From Muricomes intestini (GTDB lineage: Bacteria > Bacillota > Clostridia > Lachnospirales > Lachnospiraceae): a DNA stretch of 64,000 bases. The translations under genes were made by a program, and so were the position numbers. Positions 25,984-35,315 of the stretch are shown here, piece after piece. Position 1 is the stretch's first letter. Every line of letters begins with the position of its first letter. The stretch covers positions 1-64,000 of the forward strand of contig NZ_SLZZ01000015.1 of the NCBI RefSeq assembly GCF_004346165.1, read 5' to 3'. The notes below the pieces were generated by a model, which ran no database searches, was not told where the DNA came from, and was given only the letters and a program-made list of their open reading frames with translations.

Positions 25984-26160
25984 TATGAGCAACACACTGA
26001 TTGTATAGTGTTCAGAATTATTTCACTGTGTCTATAAACTGCTTTCTGAGGATGGCATCTTTGCTTTCAAAATACCTTCATGATAGACACATTTTATAAA
26101 GAAAGCTATGGGGACAAAGAAAAACCGGATGTGATTATCGTCCGGGCAAGAAAAGTATAA
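25984..26160 (+). pseudogene. Decayed gene downstream of rrf2
   Basis: After an AGGAG site, MSNTLIV (a flavodoxin-like or oxidoreductase opening) hits TAG after seven codons. A further piece, SELFHCVYKLLSEDGIFAFK, resembles a methyltransferase motif region; after another frame change the text ends DKEKPDVIIVRARKV and a stop. No continuous frame remains. Confidence 0.4.
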
Positions 26161-26189
26161 GCCATAAAGTCTCCTCTGTTCCATCACCA

Positions 26190-26430
26190 ACTGTCTTAAC
26201 ATTCCGAAAGTCAATGACCCGACTCCCTTTTGTCCTCTTACGAGGTCTAAGGTAACGATGCTGCAGAGTTCACTTAATGTTACGGACTGTTAATTTGCAC
26301 CTATTTCACATAGGTCTACCTCGTTTCAGCACAATTAGTCACCCAAGAGCACTGGAGGCTTGCTACAAGGCTCACTGGCAATTACCTTGACCGGACTTTC
26401 ACTGGTTAGAAACGTGCGTCGCCGGATCCA
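26190..26430. other. Non-coding segment of unknown origin, possibly an element end
   Basis: About 240 bp without a convincing frame on either strand. It has a more even base composition than its surroundings and several short GC-rich inverted segments (for example TTGACCGGACTTTCACTGGTTAG). It may be the end of a lost insertion sequence. I see no second copy in the window. Confidence 0.3.
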
Positions 26431-26436
26431 CCACAA

Positions 26437-26480
26437 AAATAAGACAAGAGATCCTTAAGTAGATGTCTCATGTCTTATTT
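26437..26480 (-). terminator. rlmD terminator (hairpin includes the stop codon)
   Basis: Arms at 26437-26451 and 26466-26480 (AAATAAGACAaGAGA and its complement, one mismatch) surround a 14-base loop. On the minus strand the hairpin begins at the end of rlmD, with the TAA inside the stem, and ends in TTATTTTTG. It could act in both directions. Confidence 0.75.
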
Positions 26481-27866
26481 TTTTCGACACATTTCGACAC
26501 AAATCTCGCAGTGCACCGTCATCGGAAATAAATCTACCGCTCTCCCCTTCTCTACTTCATACCCTTTCCCCCGCAGATACTTCAAATCCCGTGCCAATGT
26601 CGCCGAATCGCAGCTTACATACACGATCTTCTCCGGCTTCATTTCTGCCATGGTCTTCAGCACTGACTCCTCGCACCCTTTCCTGGGCGGATCTACTACT
26701 ATTACATCTGCATGAGCCTCTTCTCCCGGATGTTCCTCTCCATATTTCCTATAATACTCCGGCAGTACTTCTTCTGCCTTCCCCACATAGAATTCCGCAT
26801 TCGTGATCCTATTAATCTTAGCATTATTCCTGGCATCTTCTATTGCCTGGGGTACAATCTCCACGCCATATACTTTCTTTGCCTTCTGTGCCAGAAACAA
26901 GGAAATTGTCCCAATACCACAATACAAATCCCATACTGTTTCATCACCCTGCAGCCCCGCATATTCCAGTGCCAGTCCATATAGTTTTTCCGTCTGCACC
27001 GGATTGACCTGATAGAACGAGAGGGGTGAAATCTGATACTTAGTCTTCCCAATATAATCCGTTATAAAGCCCTGTCCCCACAACACTTTATAACTGTCCC
27101 CCATAATCACATTGGTCCTCTTAATATTCCTGCTGATTGAAATACTTGTCATTCCCTCAACTTGCCGAAGCTCCTCTATCAGTTCTTCACTGTGAGGAAT
27201 CAATGTCCCATTTATAACAAGACAGACCATGATTTCCTTCGTCGTAAAACCATATCGTATCAAGGCATGACGAATGAGTCCTTTTCCTGTTTTTTCATCA
27301 TAGGCAGACACCTTATATTTCTTCATAAATGCCAGTATCAGCCCTAATATTTCCTTATTGACAGGCACTCCTATCGCGCAGTCTGTATTTGCAATGATAT
27401 TGTGGGTCCGTCCTGCATAAAACCCCGTGATCGGGTTTCCCTCTTTGTCTGCTCCGAAAGGAAACTGCGCCTTATTCCTGTAATAAAAGGGTTCATCCAT
27501 TCCCACAATAGGCTCCATGACCTGTTCCAGAAATTTCGGGGCAAAACTGCCGATTCTCTCCAAATTTCCCCTTACTTTATTATTCTTAAACTCGAGCTGC
27601 TTTTCATAGGACATTTCCTGAAGCTGACAGCCGCCGCACCTGCGCGCAATGGGACATCTCGGCTCTACACGGTAGGAAGAGGGCTCAATAATGTTCATCA
27701 ATCGGGCATATCCATAATTTTTCTTGGCCTTCATTATCTTAGCTTCCACCGTATCCCCGATAATTCCGTCCTTAATAAATAGGGTATAGCCGTCTACCTT
27801 GCCTATACCCTCTCCATTTACTCCTATATCTTCTATTGTCACTGTAACAACGTCATTTTTTTGCAT
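26475..27866 (-). CDS. rlmD: 23S rRNA (uracil-C5)-methyltransferase, RlmD/RlmCD type
   Basis: A 463-residue protein. The N-terminal TRAM domain (residues 1-60) and the Fe-S cluster motif CPIARRCGGCQLQ (about 78-90) are intact, as are the SAM-binding region DLYCGIGTISLFLA and the catalytic Cys in VYVSCDSATLARDL. The start at 27866 has AAGGAG seven bases upstream. It ends HCEICVEMCRKK. The 3' end of such genes is a known integration site for mobile elements in Firmicutes, and the island repeats at 8-20 kb resemble this C-terminus, but this copy is whole. Confidence 0.93.
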   Translation of the reverse strand: MQKNDVVTVTIEDIGVNGEGIGKVDGYTLFIKDGIIGDTVEAKIMKAKKNYGYARLMNIIEPSSYRVEPRCPIARRCGGCQLQEMSYEKQLEFKNNKVRGNLERIGSFAPKFLEQVMEPIVGMDEPFYYRNKAQFPFGADKEGNPITGFYAGRTHNIIANTDCAIGVPVNKEILGLILAFMKKYKVSAYDEKTGKGLIRHALIRYGFTTKEIMVCLVINGTLIPHSEELIEELRQVEGMTSISISRNIKRTNVIMGDSYKVLWGQGFITDYIGKTKYQISPLSFYQVNPVQTEKLYGLALEYAGLQGDETVWDLYCGIGTISLFLAQKAKKVYGVEIVPQAIEDARNNAKINRITNAEFYVGKAEEVLPEYYRKYGEEHPGEEAHADVIVVDPPRKGCEESVLKTMAEMKPEKIVYVSCDSATLARDLKYLRGKGYEVEKGRAVDLFPMTVHCEICVEMCRKK

Positions 27867-27912
27867 AAACGTACTCCTTTGCACAGACTTTACACAGACC
27901 AAAACAGGACTT

Positions 27913-28854
27913 TTAAATAGAAGTCTTTCTTAAATTCGATTCAAACATCCTGTTATAACCCAGCCACTCTGCACTGCTCTTATTCTTAAATATCTCCGTC
28001 AATGTCTGCATTTTTGCGTCGGCATTGTCTGCCAGGTTGAGTGCAAATGCTTCCGGCAGTGCCGGTTTTTTTGGGGACCCATATTCCAACTCTCCGTGAT
28101 GTGCTATGATGCAGTGCTTCAGTTCACTTGCAAGGGTCTCCGGGAATCCGGGAATCGCACGGACCGCATCACTGATCATTTCCACACCGATGATAATGTG
28201 TCCGAGCAGCTGACCATCATCTGTATAGTCATTGTCGGGAAAATCAGACAACTCCCTTGTTTTCCCGATATCATGGCAGATGGCTGCGGCATAGAGTAAA
28301 TCCTTGTTGAGAATCGAATAGGTTCCTGCAAAATACTCGCACATTTTTACTACACTCAGTGTGTGCTCCAGGAGCCCGCCGGCAAATCCGTGATGGACTG
28401 TTTTGGCCGCAGAATGTCCCTTGAATGTTTCTATAAATTCTTTGTCTTTCACAAAATAATATTCGACTGCCTGGCGCAGATAAGCATTCGATATCTGACG
28501 GATATAGGACAATAACTCTGCATACATGCCGTCCACACTTTTTTCAGTTGTAGGCATGTAATCTGCGGGATTGTACTCGCCTTTATCCGCTTTCCTTATC
28601 TGTTTAATGTTAAACTGCAGATTATTATTATAATTGATTATGTCACCAAATACCTCTATAAAATCCTTTTCATCATAGTCCGAAATTCCCTGGGAATTTG
28701 GGTCCCACACTTTCCCGTCCAAAGTTCCTGTTTTATCCTGAAGCAGCAAATTGTCGTAGGGTTTCCCATTTCTTGTCTCTGCGGAACGCTTTACTCTGCA
28801 GAGATAGATTCCGCGTACTGTCTCCCCTTCGTGCAATTCATTGATAAATTTCAT
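27913..28854 (-). CDS. yhaM: YhaM-type 3'-5' exoribonuclease (OB-fold plus HD domain)
   Basis: A 313-residue protein with an N-terminal OB-fold (VRGIYLCRVKRSAETRNGKPY..LLQDKTGTLDGKVWD) and a C-terminal HD phosphohydrolase domain (HHGFAGGLLEHTLSV, AAAICHDIGKTREL, CIIAHHGELEYGSPKKP). This is the architecture and length of YhaM/CBF1 nucleases that trim RNA and ssDNA ends. The start at 28854 (MKFINEL) is used, not the upstream TTG, because GGAG fits it. It lies between rlmD and the HtrA-like gene, all on one strand. Confidence 0.9.
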   Translation of the reverse strand: MKFINELHEGETVRGIYLCRVKRSAETRNGKPYDNLLLQDKTGTLDGKVWDPNSQGISDYDEKDFIEVFGDIINYNNNLQFNIKQIRKADKGEYNPADYMPTTEKSVDGMYAELLSYIRQISNAYLRQAVEYYFVKDKEFIETFKGHSAAKTVHHGFAGGLLEHTLSVVKMCEYFAGTYSILNKDLLYAAAICHDIGKTRELSDFPDNDYTDDGQLLGHIIIGVEMISDAVRAIPGFPETLASELKHCIIAHHGELEYGSPKKPALPEAFALNLADNADAKMQTLTEIFKNKSSAEWLGYNRMFESNLRKTSI

Positions 28855-28936
28855 GATTTTCTTCTCCAATCTCTATATGTAATTCAGGCTACCCTGTGAC
28901 CTGGCAGCCTGTTTCTTCTTTTGCTCAAAGATATGT

Positions 28937-30226
28937 TTATTCCAGACTGCCTATTGTTACATTAAAATCTATATCTACATATCCGTTCGCCCCCCGGCGT
29001 TTGCCTTTCATTTTTATAGTTCCGCCTACCTTGCTGCTCATAACTGCTTTTTCATAGGATAATGTACTAGAAACCTTTGCCTCTGAAACCTCCTGTAGAA
29101 TATCTCCGCTCTGGATTCCTGCTGCCATGGCCGGGGAATCAGGGTTTACCTCAATGACATAAATTCCCACAGGCATGTTCTCTTTCTCTGCCATGGTATC
29201 ATTAATTGTAGTGCCATAGATTCCTACATAAGGTACACTTTCACCGTTTACTAAAAGTTCTATTGTAGATTTCAAATCCGAAATTGCAAGTGCCTTTGTA
29301 GTGTTTGCCTCAGTATTTTCCCAAATGCCAGGGGAAATCATACCGATGACTTCACCTTTCAGGTTAAACAGAATTCCGGTTCCGCCATTTTCTGCGGGAA
29401 TGTCCGTTGTAAGTACATTGTACTGACCATCTGCCTTTGACTCTTCATAAATGTTGGAGCTTACAATTCCAAAACCTGTTCCCTTTGCATAGCCAAACAT
29501 ATTTCCAAGAGCAATCACTACATCTCCCTCTGTGGTAACACTGGAATTGCCCAAAGTTGCCACCAGCACCGAATTCCACGTACTGGTTGTAAGATTTATA
29601 CGCTGAACACTAAGTGCTGCAAATCCACTGTTCTTATCCTGCTTTTTCAGCGTTGCACCATATTGGCTGCCATCTGAAAATGTAACCGTCCAATTCTCTG
29701 CATCTGCACACACAGAATTGTCACACAATATAAGAAGTTCTTTTCCATTATCGGCAGCAACTAAACCGGCAACACTATTTTCCGTGCCGCTGCCTTCTGA
29801 AGAAAAACTCTTCTCCTTATCTGCAGGCTGTACAGTAACAACGCATTTGCCGGCATCTTTTGCAATATCATACATACTTCTCATGATTTCTTTATAGCTG
29901 TCTGCATTTAACACAGGTGATACCGCCTCTGCTGTATCGGGAGGAGCTGTCTGCACCGTGCCCTCGTCCTCATCCTCCTGGATGGTAACTGTCTTTGGAA
30001 TGTTCTGGAACCTGTTCTGTACCCACGGTTTGAGCGCAAAAAAACCAAGGCAGGCAAACGCTCCAAAAATCAGCCCGTATATCACTATCCTGGCAAGCTG
30101 TGTCAGAATTTTCCTTCTGGTGACTGGCTTCGGCTTTATCGTTTCCTGTATGAATGAGAACTTTTCTTCTTTCTCTTCCTGGGGGCCTGTATCCGGTCCC
30201 TGCTTGGGCTTCTCATCGTACGGCAT
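28937..30226 (-). CDS. HtrA/DegP-like membrane protein with PDZ domain, catalytic triad lost
   Basis: A 429-residue protein: cytoplasmic acidic N-terminus, one membrane segment (about 46-65), a linker, a trypsin-like S1C domain (120-325) and a PDZ domain (335-420). The His position (family TNxHVV) reads LCDNSV at 167-172. The Asp position reads QDKNSGFAAL (196-205), without the usual DLAV. The nucleophile motif GNSGGP reads AENGGTG (278-284), with Asn for Ser. It is thus predicted to be a non-proteolytic binding or sensing protein on the outer face of the membrane. A GGAG site precedes the ATG. Confidence 0.85.
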   Translation of the reverse strand: MPYDEKPKQGPDTGPQEEKEEKFSFIQETIKPKPVTRRKILTQLARIVIYGLIFGAFACLGFFALKPWVQNRFQNIPKTVTIQEDEDEGTVQTAPPDTAEAVSPVLNADSYKEIMRSMYDIAKDAGKCVVTVQPADKEKSFSSEGSGTENSVAGLVAADNGKELLILCDNSVCADAENWTVTFSDGSQYGATLKKQDKNSGFAALSVQRINLTTSTWNSVLVATLGNSSVTTEGDVVIALGNMFGYAKGTGFGIVSSNIYEESKADGQYNVLTTDIPAENGGTGILFNLKGEVIGMISPGIWENTEANTTKALAISDLKSTIELLVNGESVPYVGIYGTTINDTMAEKENMPVGIYVIEVNPDSPAMAAGIQSGDILQEVSEAKVSSTLSYEKAVMSSKVGGTIKMKGKRRGANGYVDIDFNVTIGSLE

Positions 30227-30337
30227 AGGCTCGGCTCTCCTTTAGGGTATAGTATAACTTATTCATTAAAAATGTTCAACAAGATTTAAGCTACTAATGT
30301 TAAACGAGATATGGTAGAATATATTCATGAGTTTAAG

Positions 30338-30465
30338 TCAAAGACCCCGAAGCAAGCTGACGGGGTATCAAACTTGCAGCGCAGCAAGCTGCGGGGTATT
30401 TGACCCTCGCGGCAGTCGCCAAATGGAAATGCAAGCATTTCCGCTTGGCTCGTTGCTCGCGGGAA
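30338..30465. repeat. Intergenic hairpin cluster before mutS2
   Basis: It contains two imperfect direct copies of AGCAAGCTG(A)CGGGGTAT, each able to form a CCCCG/CGGGG or GCAGC/GCTGC stem. A nested hairpin CCAAatGGAAATGCaaGCATTTCCgcTTGG follows. It is more GC-rich than its surroundings and non-coding. The design resembles, but differs from, the 152-bp repeat. It ends about 15 bp before the mutS2 start, so it is probably in the leader transcript. Confidence 0.6.
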
Positions 30466-30480
30466 TAAAAGGTGAACATT

Positions 30481-32856
30481 ATGAATCAGAAAACTTTAAA
30501 TAAATTGGAATTTTATAAAATCACGGCTCTTTTAGAGGAACAAGCCTCCTCCATGAGGGGAAAGCAGCTTTGCCGAAAGCTAAAACCAATGACTGACCGG
30601 TCACGCATCGATGCTTGTCAAGAGCAGACTGCAGCAGCATTTACCCGAATTGTCCAGAAAGGAAAAATTTCCCTCAGTGATGCTTTTCCTGTGGGAGAGT
30701 CTTTGAAACGACTGGAAATCGGCGGTGTTCTTGGGAGCGGCGAATTGTTGCGCATCTGTAAGCTTTTAAAGACGGCAGACCGCACCAAATCTTACGGGCG
30801 TCACGATACTCAGGAAAATTTGTCTGACTGTCTGGACACCTATTTTGAGCAATTAGAGCCATTGACACTGCTGACAAATGAGATTGAACGCTGTATCCCG
30901 GGAGAAGATGAAATCAGCGACGACGCAAGCAGCACTTTGAAGAATATCCGCAGAAACATCGGCTCTATCAATGATAAAGTACATGCTACATTGACCAATC
31001 TGGTGAATGGGTCACTGCGCACTTATCTGCAGGATCCCATTATCACCATGCGCGGAGATCGGTACTGTATCCCAGTGAAGGCAGAATACCGCAATCAGGT
31101 GAACGGCATGATACACGACCAGTCTTCTTCCGGTTCCACCTTATTTATTGAGCCTATGGCTGTGGTGAAGCTGAACAACGATCTAAAAGAGCTCTATGCC
31201 AAAGAGCAGGAAGAAATCCAGGTTATCCTGGCACGTTTGAGCGCAGATGCTGCAGAGTATATCGAAGAAATCCGTACCGATTATAGAATATTAACAGACT
31301 TGGACTTTATCTTTGCCCGGGGCTCTCTTGCACTTTCCATGAATGGCAGCCGCCCGGTTCTGAATACTGAAGGGCGCATTCATATCCGGGAGGGACGTCA
31401 TCCCCTGCTGGATCAAAAAAAGGTTGTTCCGATTACTGTCAGTCTGGGGGAAGATTTCACCATGTTAATCGTAACAGGACCCAATACCGGCGGCAAGACA
31501 GTTTCCCTGAAAACGGTGGGGCTGCTCACTTTAATGGGGCAATCCGGCCTTCATATACCGGCCCTGGACCGCTCGGAGCTTGCCATTTTCCATCAGGTCT
31601 ACGCGGATATAGGTGATGAACAGAGTATAGAACAGAGCTTAAGTACTTTTTCGTCCCACATGACTAACATTATTTCTTTTCTTCAGGATGTAGATGAGAA
31701 ATCCTTGGTTCTCTTCGACGAACTGGGTGCGGGTACAGACCCGACAGAGGGTGCGGCACTGGCAATTGCTATTTTATCTCATCTGCACAATCGGAATATC
31801 CGCACAATGGCGACTACACATTATAGTGAACTCAAGATTTATGCACTGACCACACCGGGTGTGGAAAACGCAAGCTGCGAATTTGATGTAGAAAGCCTGA
31901 AGCCCACCTACCGTCTGCTGGTTGGAATCCCCGGAAAGAGCAATGCCTTCGCCATATCCGGTAAGCTTGGACTGCCGGATTACATTATTGAAGATGCAAA
32001 ACAACATCTGACTGAGCAGGATGTCTCCTTCGAAGATATGCTGGCTGATTTGGAGACAAGCAAACGCACCATTGAAAAAGAACAAGCCTCAATCAATGCC
32101 TATAAACGTGAAATAGAAGCCTTAAAAATTCAAGCAAAGCAAAAGCAGGAAAAGACAGAGGAACAACGGGAACGTATTCTCAGGGAAGCAAATGAGAAAG
32201 CCAACTCCATTTTGCGCGAGGCCAAAGAGATGGCTGATGAAACCATGAAAAACTTCCGTAAGTTTGGAAAGGAAAATGTTTCGGCCGCGGACATGGAAAA
32301 GGAGCGTGAGCGCCTGCGCCAAAAGATAAAGGAGACCTCCGCAGCCAATGTCCTGCCTGCAAGAAAGCAGAAAAAATCATATAAGCCGGAAGATTTTAAG
32401 CTTGGGGAATCTGTCCGCGTACTGAGCCTGAATTTAACCGGCACTGTCAGTTCACTACCGGATTCCCGCGGAAACCTGACAGTGCAAATGGGGATTCTGC
32501 GCTCCCAGGTAAATATTTCTGATCTGGAAATAGTAGACGAAGCGGCTTCCTACACGTCCGGGAATATGAAACAGACCTCAAAAGGAAGGATGAAAATGAG
32601 TAAGTCTCTGTCTGTCAGCCCCGAAATCAATCTTCTCGGAAAGACCGTCGACGAGGCCGTTTCAGAGCTGGATAAATACCTAGATGATGCCCTCCTCTCT
32701 CACCTGGGCACCGTACGCGTGGTACATGGAAAAGGCACTGGGGCTCTTCGAAAAGGAATTCACGAATACCTTCGCCGCCAAAAGCATGTAAAATCATACC
32801 GGCTGGGAGAATTTGGAGAAGGTGACGCCGGTGTCACAATCGTAGAATTAAAATGA
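30481..32856 (+). CDS. mutS2: MutS2 endonuclease / recombination or ribosome-rescue ATPase
   Basis: A 791-residue protein of normal MutS2 length. Clamp and lever helices (about 130-300) precede the ATPase domain with Walker A GPNTGGKT (about 335-342), DELGAGTDPTEGAALA Walker B and ATTHYSELK. A coiled coil (510-620), a KOW-like segment (GESVRVLSLNLTGTV) and a C-terminal Smr nuclease domain (DEAVSELDKYLDDA, VVHGKGTGALRKGI) follow. MutS2 suppresses recombination and in Bacillus also splits collided ribosomes. The ATG at 30481 is preferred (AAAGGTG upstream). Confidence 0.95.
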   Translation: MNQKTLNKLEFYKITALLEEQASSMRGKQLCRKLKPMTDRSRIDACQEQTAAAFTRIVQKGKISLSDAFPVGESLKRLEIGGVLGSGELLRICKLLKTADRTKSYGRHDTQENLSDCLDTYFEQLEPLTLLTNEIERCIPGEDEISDDASSTLKNIRRNIGSINDKVHATLTNLVNGSLRTYLQDPIITMRGDRYCIPVKAEYRNQVNGMIHDQSSSGSTLFIEPMAVVKLNNDLKELYAKEQEEIQVILARLSADAAEYIEEIRTDYRILTDLDFIFARGSLALSMNGSRPVLNTEGRIHIREGRHPLLDQKKVVPITVSLGEDFTMLIVTGPNTGGKTVSLKTVGLLTLMGQSGLHIPALDRSELAIFHQVYADIGDEQSIEQSLSTFSSHMTNIISFLQDVDEKSLVLFDELGAGTDPTEGAALAIAILSHLHNRNIRTMATTHYSELKIYALTTPGVENASCEFDVESLKPTYRLLVGIPGKSNAFAISGKLGLPDYIIEDAKQHLTEQDVSFEDMLADLETSKRTIEKEQASINAYKREIEALKIQAKQKQEKTEEQRERILREANEKANSILREAKEMADETMKNFRKFGKENVSAADMEKERERLRQKIKETSAANVLPARKQKKSYKPEDFKLGESVRVLSLNLTGTVSSLPDSRGNLTVQMGILRSQVNISDLEIVDEAASYTSGNMKQTSKGRMKMSKSLSVSPEINLLGKTVDEAVSELDKYLDDALLSHLGTVRVVHGKGTGALRKGIHEYLRRQKHVKSYRLGEFGEGDAGVTIVELK

Positions 32857-33006
32857 TACCAGGGTCAAAAGGTCATGCGTTTCATGCTTGCATGAAAAAG
32901 CATGACTTTGGGACCCGCAAAACATGAGAGAGTAGCCCGAGCAGGGCGGATTTCGAATGTTTTTAGGATTGCGGGAGCACAAAGTGCGTAGCAATCCGCA
33001 GGTATC
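32855..33006. repeat. 152-bp intergenic repeat, copy 2
   Basis: Same length, same GATACC/GGTATC ends and about 90 percent identity with 6983-7134. Hairpins TTTCATGC-tt-GCATGAAA, extended by GGTCATGC/GCATGACT, and GGATTGC...GCAATCC are kept. Differences from copy 1 mostly fall in loops or preserve pairs. It begins at the stop codon of mutS2 (TGA shared with TGATACC). Confidence 0.8.
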
Positions 33007-33093
33007 ATTTAAAATGATATCAGCTATTTTCTGAATATTCAGAAAACGGCCCGCAAAAGGGTCAGACCCCAAATGAAAACAGGAGGTAACATC

Positions 33094-33795
33094 ATGGTTA
33101 CAAAACAGAAAATTTTGATTGTGGATGATGATGAAAATATTGCAGAGCTAATTTCGCTCTATCTGGTGAAGGAATGTTTTGATACGAAGATTGTTTATAA
33201 CGGAGAGGATGCACTGTCTGCTTTTGAGAGTTATCAGCCGAACTTAATTCTCCTGGATTTAATGCTTCCCGGCATTGACGGTTATCAAGTCTGTCGGGAG
33301 GTCCGGGCCAAATCGTCCGTTCCGATTATTATGCTCTCCGCCAAGGGAGAGGTCTTTGACAAAGTACTGGGGCTGGAGCTGGGCGCAGATGATTATATCA
33401 TGAAGCCTTTTGATTCAAAAGAAATGGTAGCCCGGGTCCGCGCTGTTCTCCGCAGATACCATCCGGTTAAGGCAGAAGCTTCTTCCGAAGATAAAACAAA
33501 ATGTGTGGAGTATGACGGACTGACCATTAACCTGACCAATTATTCTGTTGTCTGTGACGGCCATCCGGTGGAAATGCCGCCCAAGGAACTGGAGCTTCTT
33601 TATTTTTTAGCTTCTTCCCCAAATCAGGTATTTACTCGGGAGCAGCTTCTGGATCAGATCTGGGGCTATGAGTATATTGGAGATACCAGAACCGTCGATG
33701 TCCACATTAAGCGCCTGCGCGAAAAAATTAAAGACCATTCCTCCTGGGGACTTAGTACCGTCTGGGGAATCGGTTATAAATTTGAATTAAAGTAA
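33094..33795 (+). CDS. OmpR/PhoB-family response regulator
   Basis: A 233-residue protein. The receiver domain (residues 1-122) has the acidic pocket DDD at 11-13, phospho-acceptor D55 (LLDLMLPG), the SAKG switch and K in MKPFD. The C-terminal winged helix (135-230) ends TRTVDVHIKRLREKI and TVWGIGYKFE. AGGAGG lies eight bases before the ATG at 33094. The histidine kinase gene follows 30 bp later, so they form one operon. Confidence 0.93.
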   Translation: MVTKQKILIVDDDENIAELISLYLVKECFDTKIVYNGEDALSAFESYQPNLILLDLMLPGIDGYQVCREVRAKSSVPIIMLSAKGEVFDKVLGLELGADDYIMKPFDSKEMVARVRAVLRRYHPVKAEASSEDKTKCVEYDGLTINLTNYSVVCDGHPVEMPPKELELLYFLASSPNQVFTREQLLDQIWGYEYIGDTRTVDVHIKRLREKIKDHSSWGLSTVWGIGYKFELK

Positions 33796-33825
33796 CAATA
33801 CTTTATCAGTAAGAGGAAGTGCCAC

Positions 33826-35241
33826 ATGAAAAGTACACTGTACTTAAAATTTATCGGTATCTATATTGTTTTTGGTTTCTTAAGCTTCTTTACGGTGAGC
33901 ATTCTGACAAGCCAGCTTATGATGGATAAATTAATGGAAAATGATTCCCGTAACCTGTACAAAGAGGCAACCTTAATCTCCAACGATTATCTTCCTTCCT
34001 ATTTTATGGAAGGAGGTTCTGCGTGGGCCGTCCACAACCAGCTCAATGCCATGAGATTATATCTGAACTCTTCTCTCTGGTTCGTAGACTCGGACGGAGT
34101 ATTGATTACGTCTTCCAACCTGGACAATACAAAGGCTCCCACTGCAATTGACAATTTTGATCCTGCGGAAATCGGAAGCAATCAGCACATTACCGGCAAC
34201 TACCACGGATATTTTGATGAAGATGTGATAACTGTTATGGCCCCGGTAACCCGGGGCTTTTACATCAAGGGCTATATGTTAATCCACAAACCAGTTTCTT
34301 ATATACAGGATGTCTGTGATCAGATGATGTTCCCTGTCTATATCACAATTGCTGCTATTTTTATTTTATCTTTTATAATATTGTTAGGGTTTCATTTTTT
34401 TATATACCGTCCCTTAAGACAAATTACAGAGGCCGCGAAGCAATATGCCTCCGGCAACCTGACCTATGAAATTCCTGTTTATACCCACGATGAAATAGGC
34501 TATCTCTCAGCTTCCATGAACTATATGTCTGCTCAGCTTAAAGATATGGAGGAGTATCAAAAGAAAATTGTGGCAAATGTTTCCCATGATTTCCGCTCTC
34601 CCCTTACTTCCATTAAAGGTTACGTGGAAGCGATGACAGACGGCACTATCCCACCGGAACTTCACGGAAAATATTTAGATATCATTCTGTTTGAGACAGA
34701 ACGCCTGACTGATCTGACAAAAGATCTGCTCACTCTGAACGAATTTGATACAAAAGAGATGATGCTCGTGAAAAGCGAATTTGATATTCAGGAAATGATT
34801 AAAAATACAGCCGCTTCCTTTGAGGGGGCGTGTACCAGCAAGCATATATTCATCCGGCTGCTCCTGCTCCACGATCCCCCCATTGTATATGCAGACAAAG
34901 GGAAAATTCAGCAGGTTCTGTATAATCTGATAGACAATGCTATTAAATTCAGCGAAAATCAATCTGATGTCATCATCGAAGTGAGCCAGAGAAATGAGAA
35001 GATTTTCATTTCTGTTAAAGATTCGGGCATTGGAATTCCCCGCAAAGAGCTTAACAAAATCTGGGAGCGTTTCTATAAATCCGATCTCTCACGGGGAAAG
35101 GACAAAAAGGGAACCGGACTAGGGCTGGCTATCGTGAAGGAGGCTATACAGGCCCATGATGAGCATATCAATGTCATAAGTACAGAAGGGGTGGGAACCG
35201 AATTTATCTTTTCCTTAAGTAAACCCGATCCTAAAAGTTAA
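33826..35241 (+). CDS. Membrane sensor histidine kinase
   Basis: A 471-residue protein with membrane segments at about 9-29 and 170-191 enclosing a 140-residue extracellular domain. HAMP (192-245), HisKA with H254 in ANVSHDFRSPLTSIKG, and HATPase_c with the N-box NLIDNAIKFS and G boxes DSGIGIP and GTGLGLAI follow. All catalytic motifs are present. It pairs with the preceding response regulator. The signal is unknown; a sugar-binding lipoprotein encoded just beyond the shared terminator could feed the sensor. Confidence 0.93.
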   Translation: MKSTLYLKFIGIYIVFGFLSFFTVSILTSQLMMDKLMENDSRNLYKEATLISNDYLPSYFMEGGSAWAVHNQLNAMRLYLNSSLWFVDSDGVLITSSNLDNTKAPTAIDNFDPAEIGSNQHITGNYHGYFDEDVITVMAPVTRGFYIKGYMLIHKPVSYIQDVCDQMMFPVYITIAAIFILSFIILLGFHFFIYRPLRQITEAAKQYASGNLTYEIPVYTHDEIGYLSASMNYMSAQLKDMEEYQKKIVANVSHDFRSPLTSIKGYVEAMTDGTIPPELHGKYLDIILFETERLTDLTKDLLTLNEFDTKEMMLVKSEFDIQEMIKNTAASFEGACTSKHIFIRLLLLHDPPIVYADKGKIQQVLYNLIDNAIKFSENQSDVIIEVSQRNEKIFISVKDSGIGIPRKELNKIWERFYKSDLSRGKDKKGTGLGLAIVKEAIQAHDEHINVISTEGVGTEFIFSLSKPDPKS

Positions 35242-35260
35242 AACGAAAGTTCTAAAATTT

Positions 35261-35296
35261 GATTGAGGTTATGGGTTTTCTCCCATAACCTCAATC
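35261..35296. terminator. Bidirectional terminator between kinase and lipoprotein genes
   Basis: A near-perfect 15-bp stem (GATTGAGGTTATGGG and complement) lies between two convergent genes, with A-rich and T-rich flanks on the appropriate sides. Confidence 0.85.
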
Positions 35297-35315
35297 TGTA
35301 ACACATTTACTCTTT

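Noticed and set aside
26190-26430. Group II intron or riboswitch
   Set aside because: I could not find a domain V-like hairpin or a known aptamer core; no downstream gene on the same strand.
28937-30226. Active HtrA serine protease
   Set aside because: None of the three catalytic motifs is present at the expected positions.
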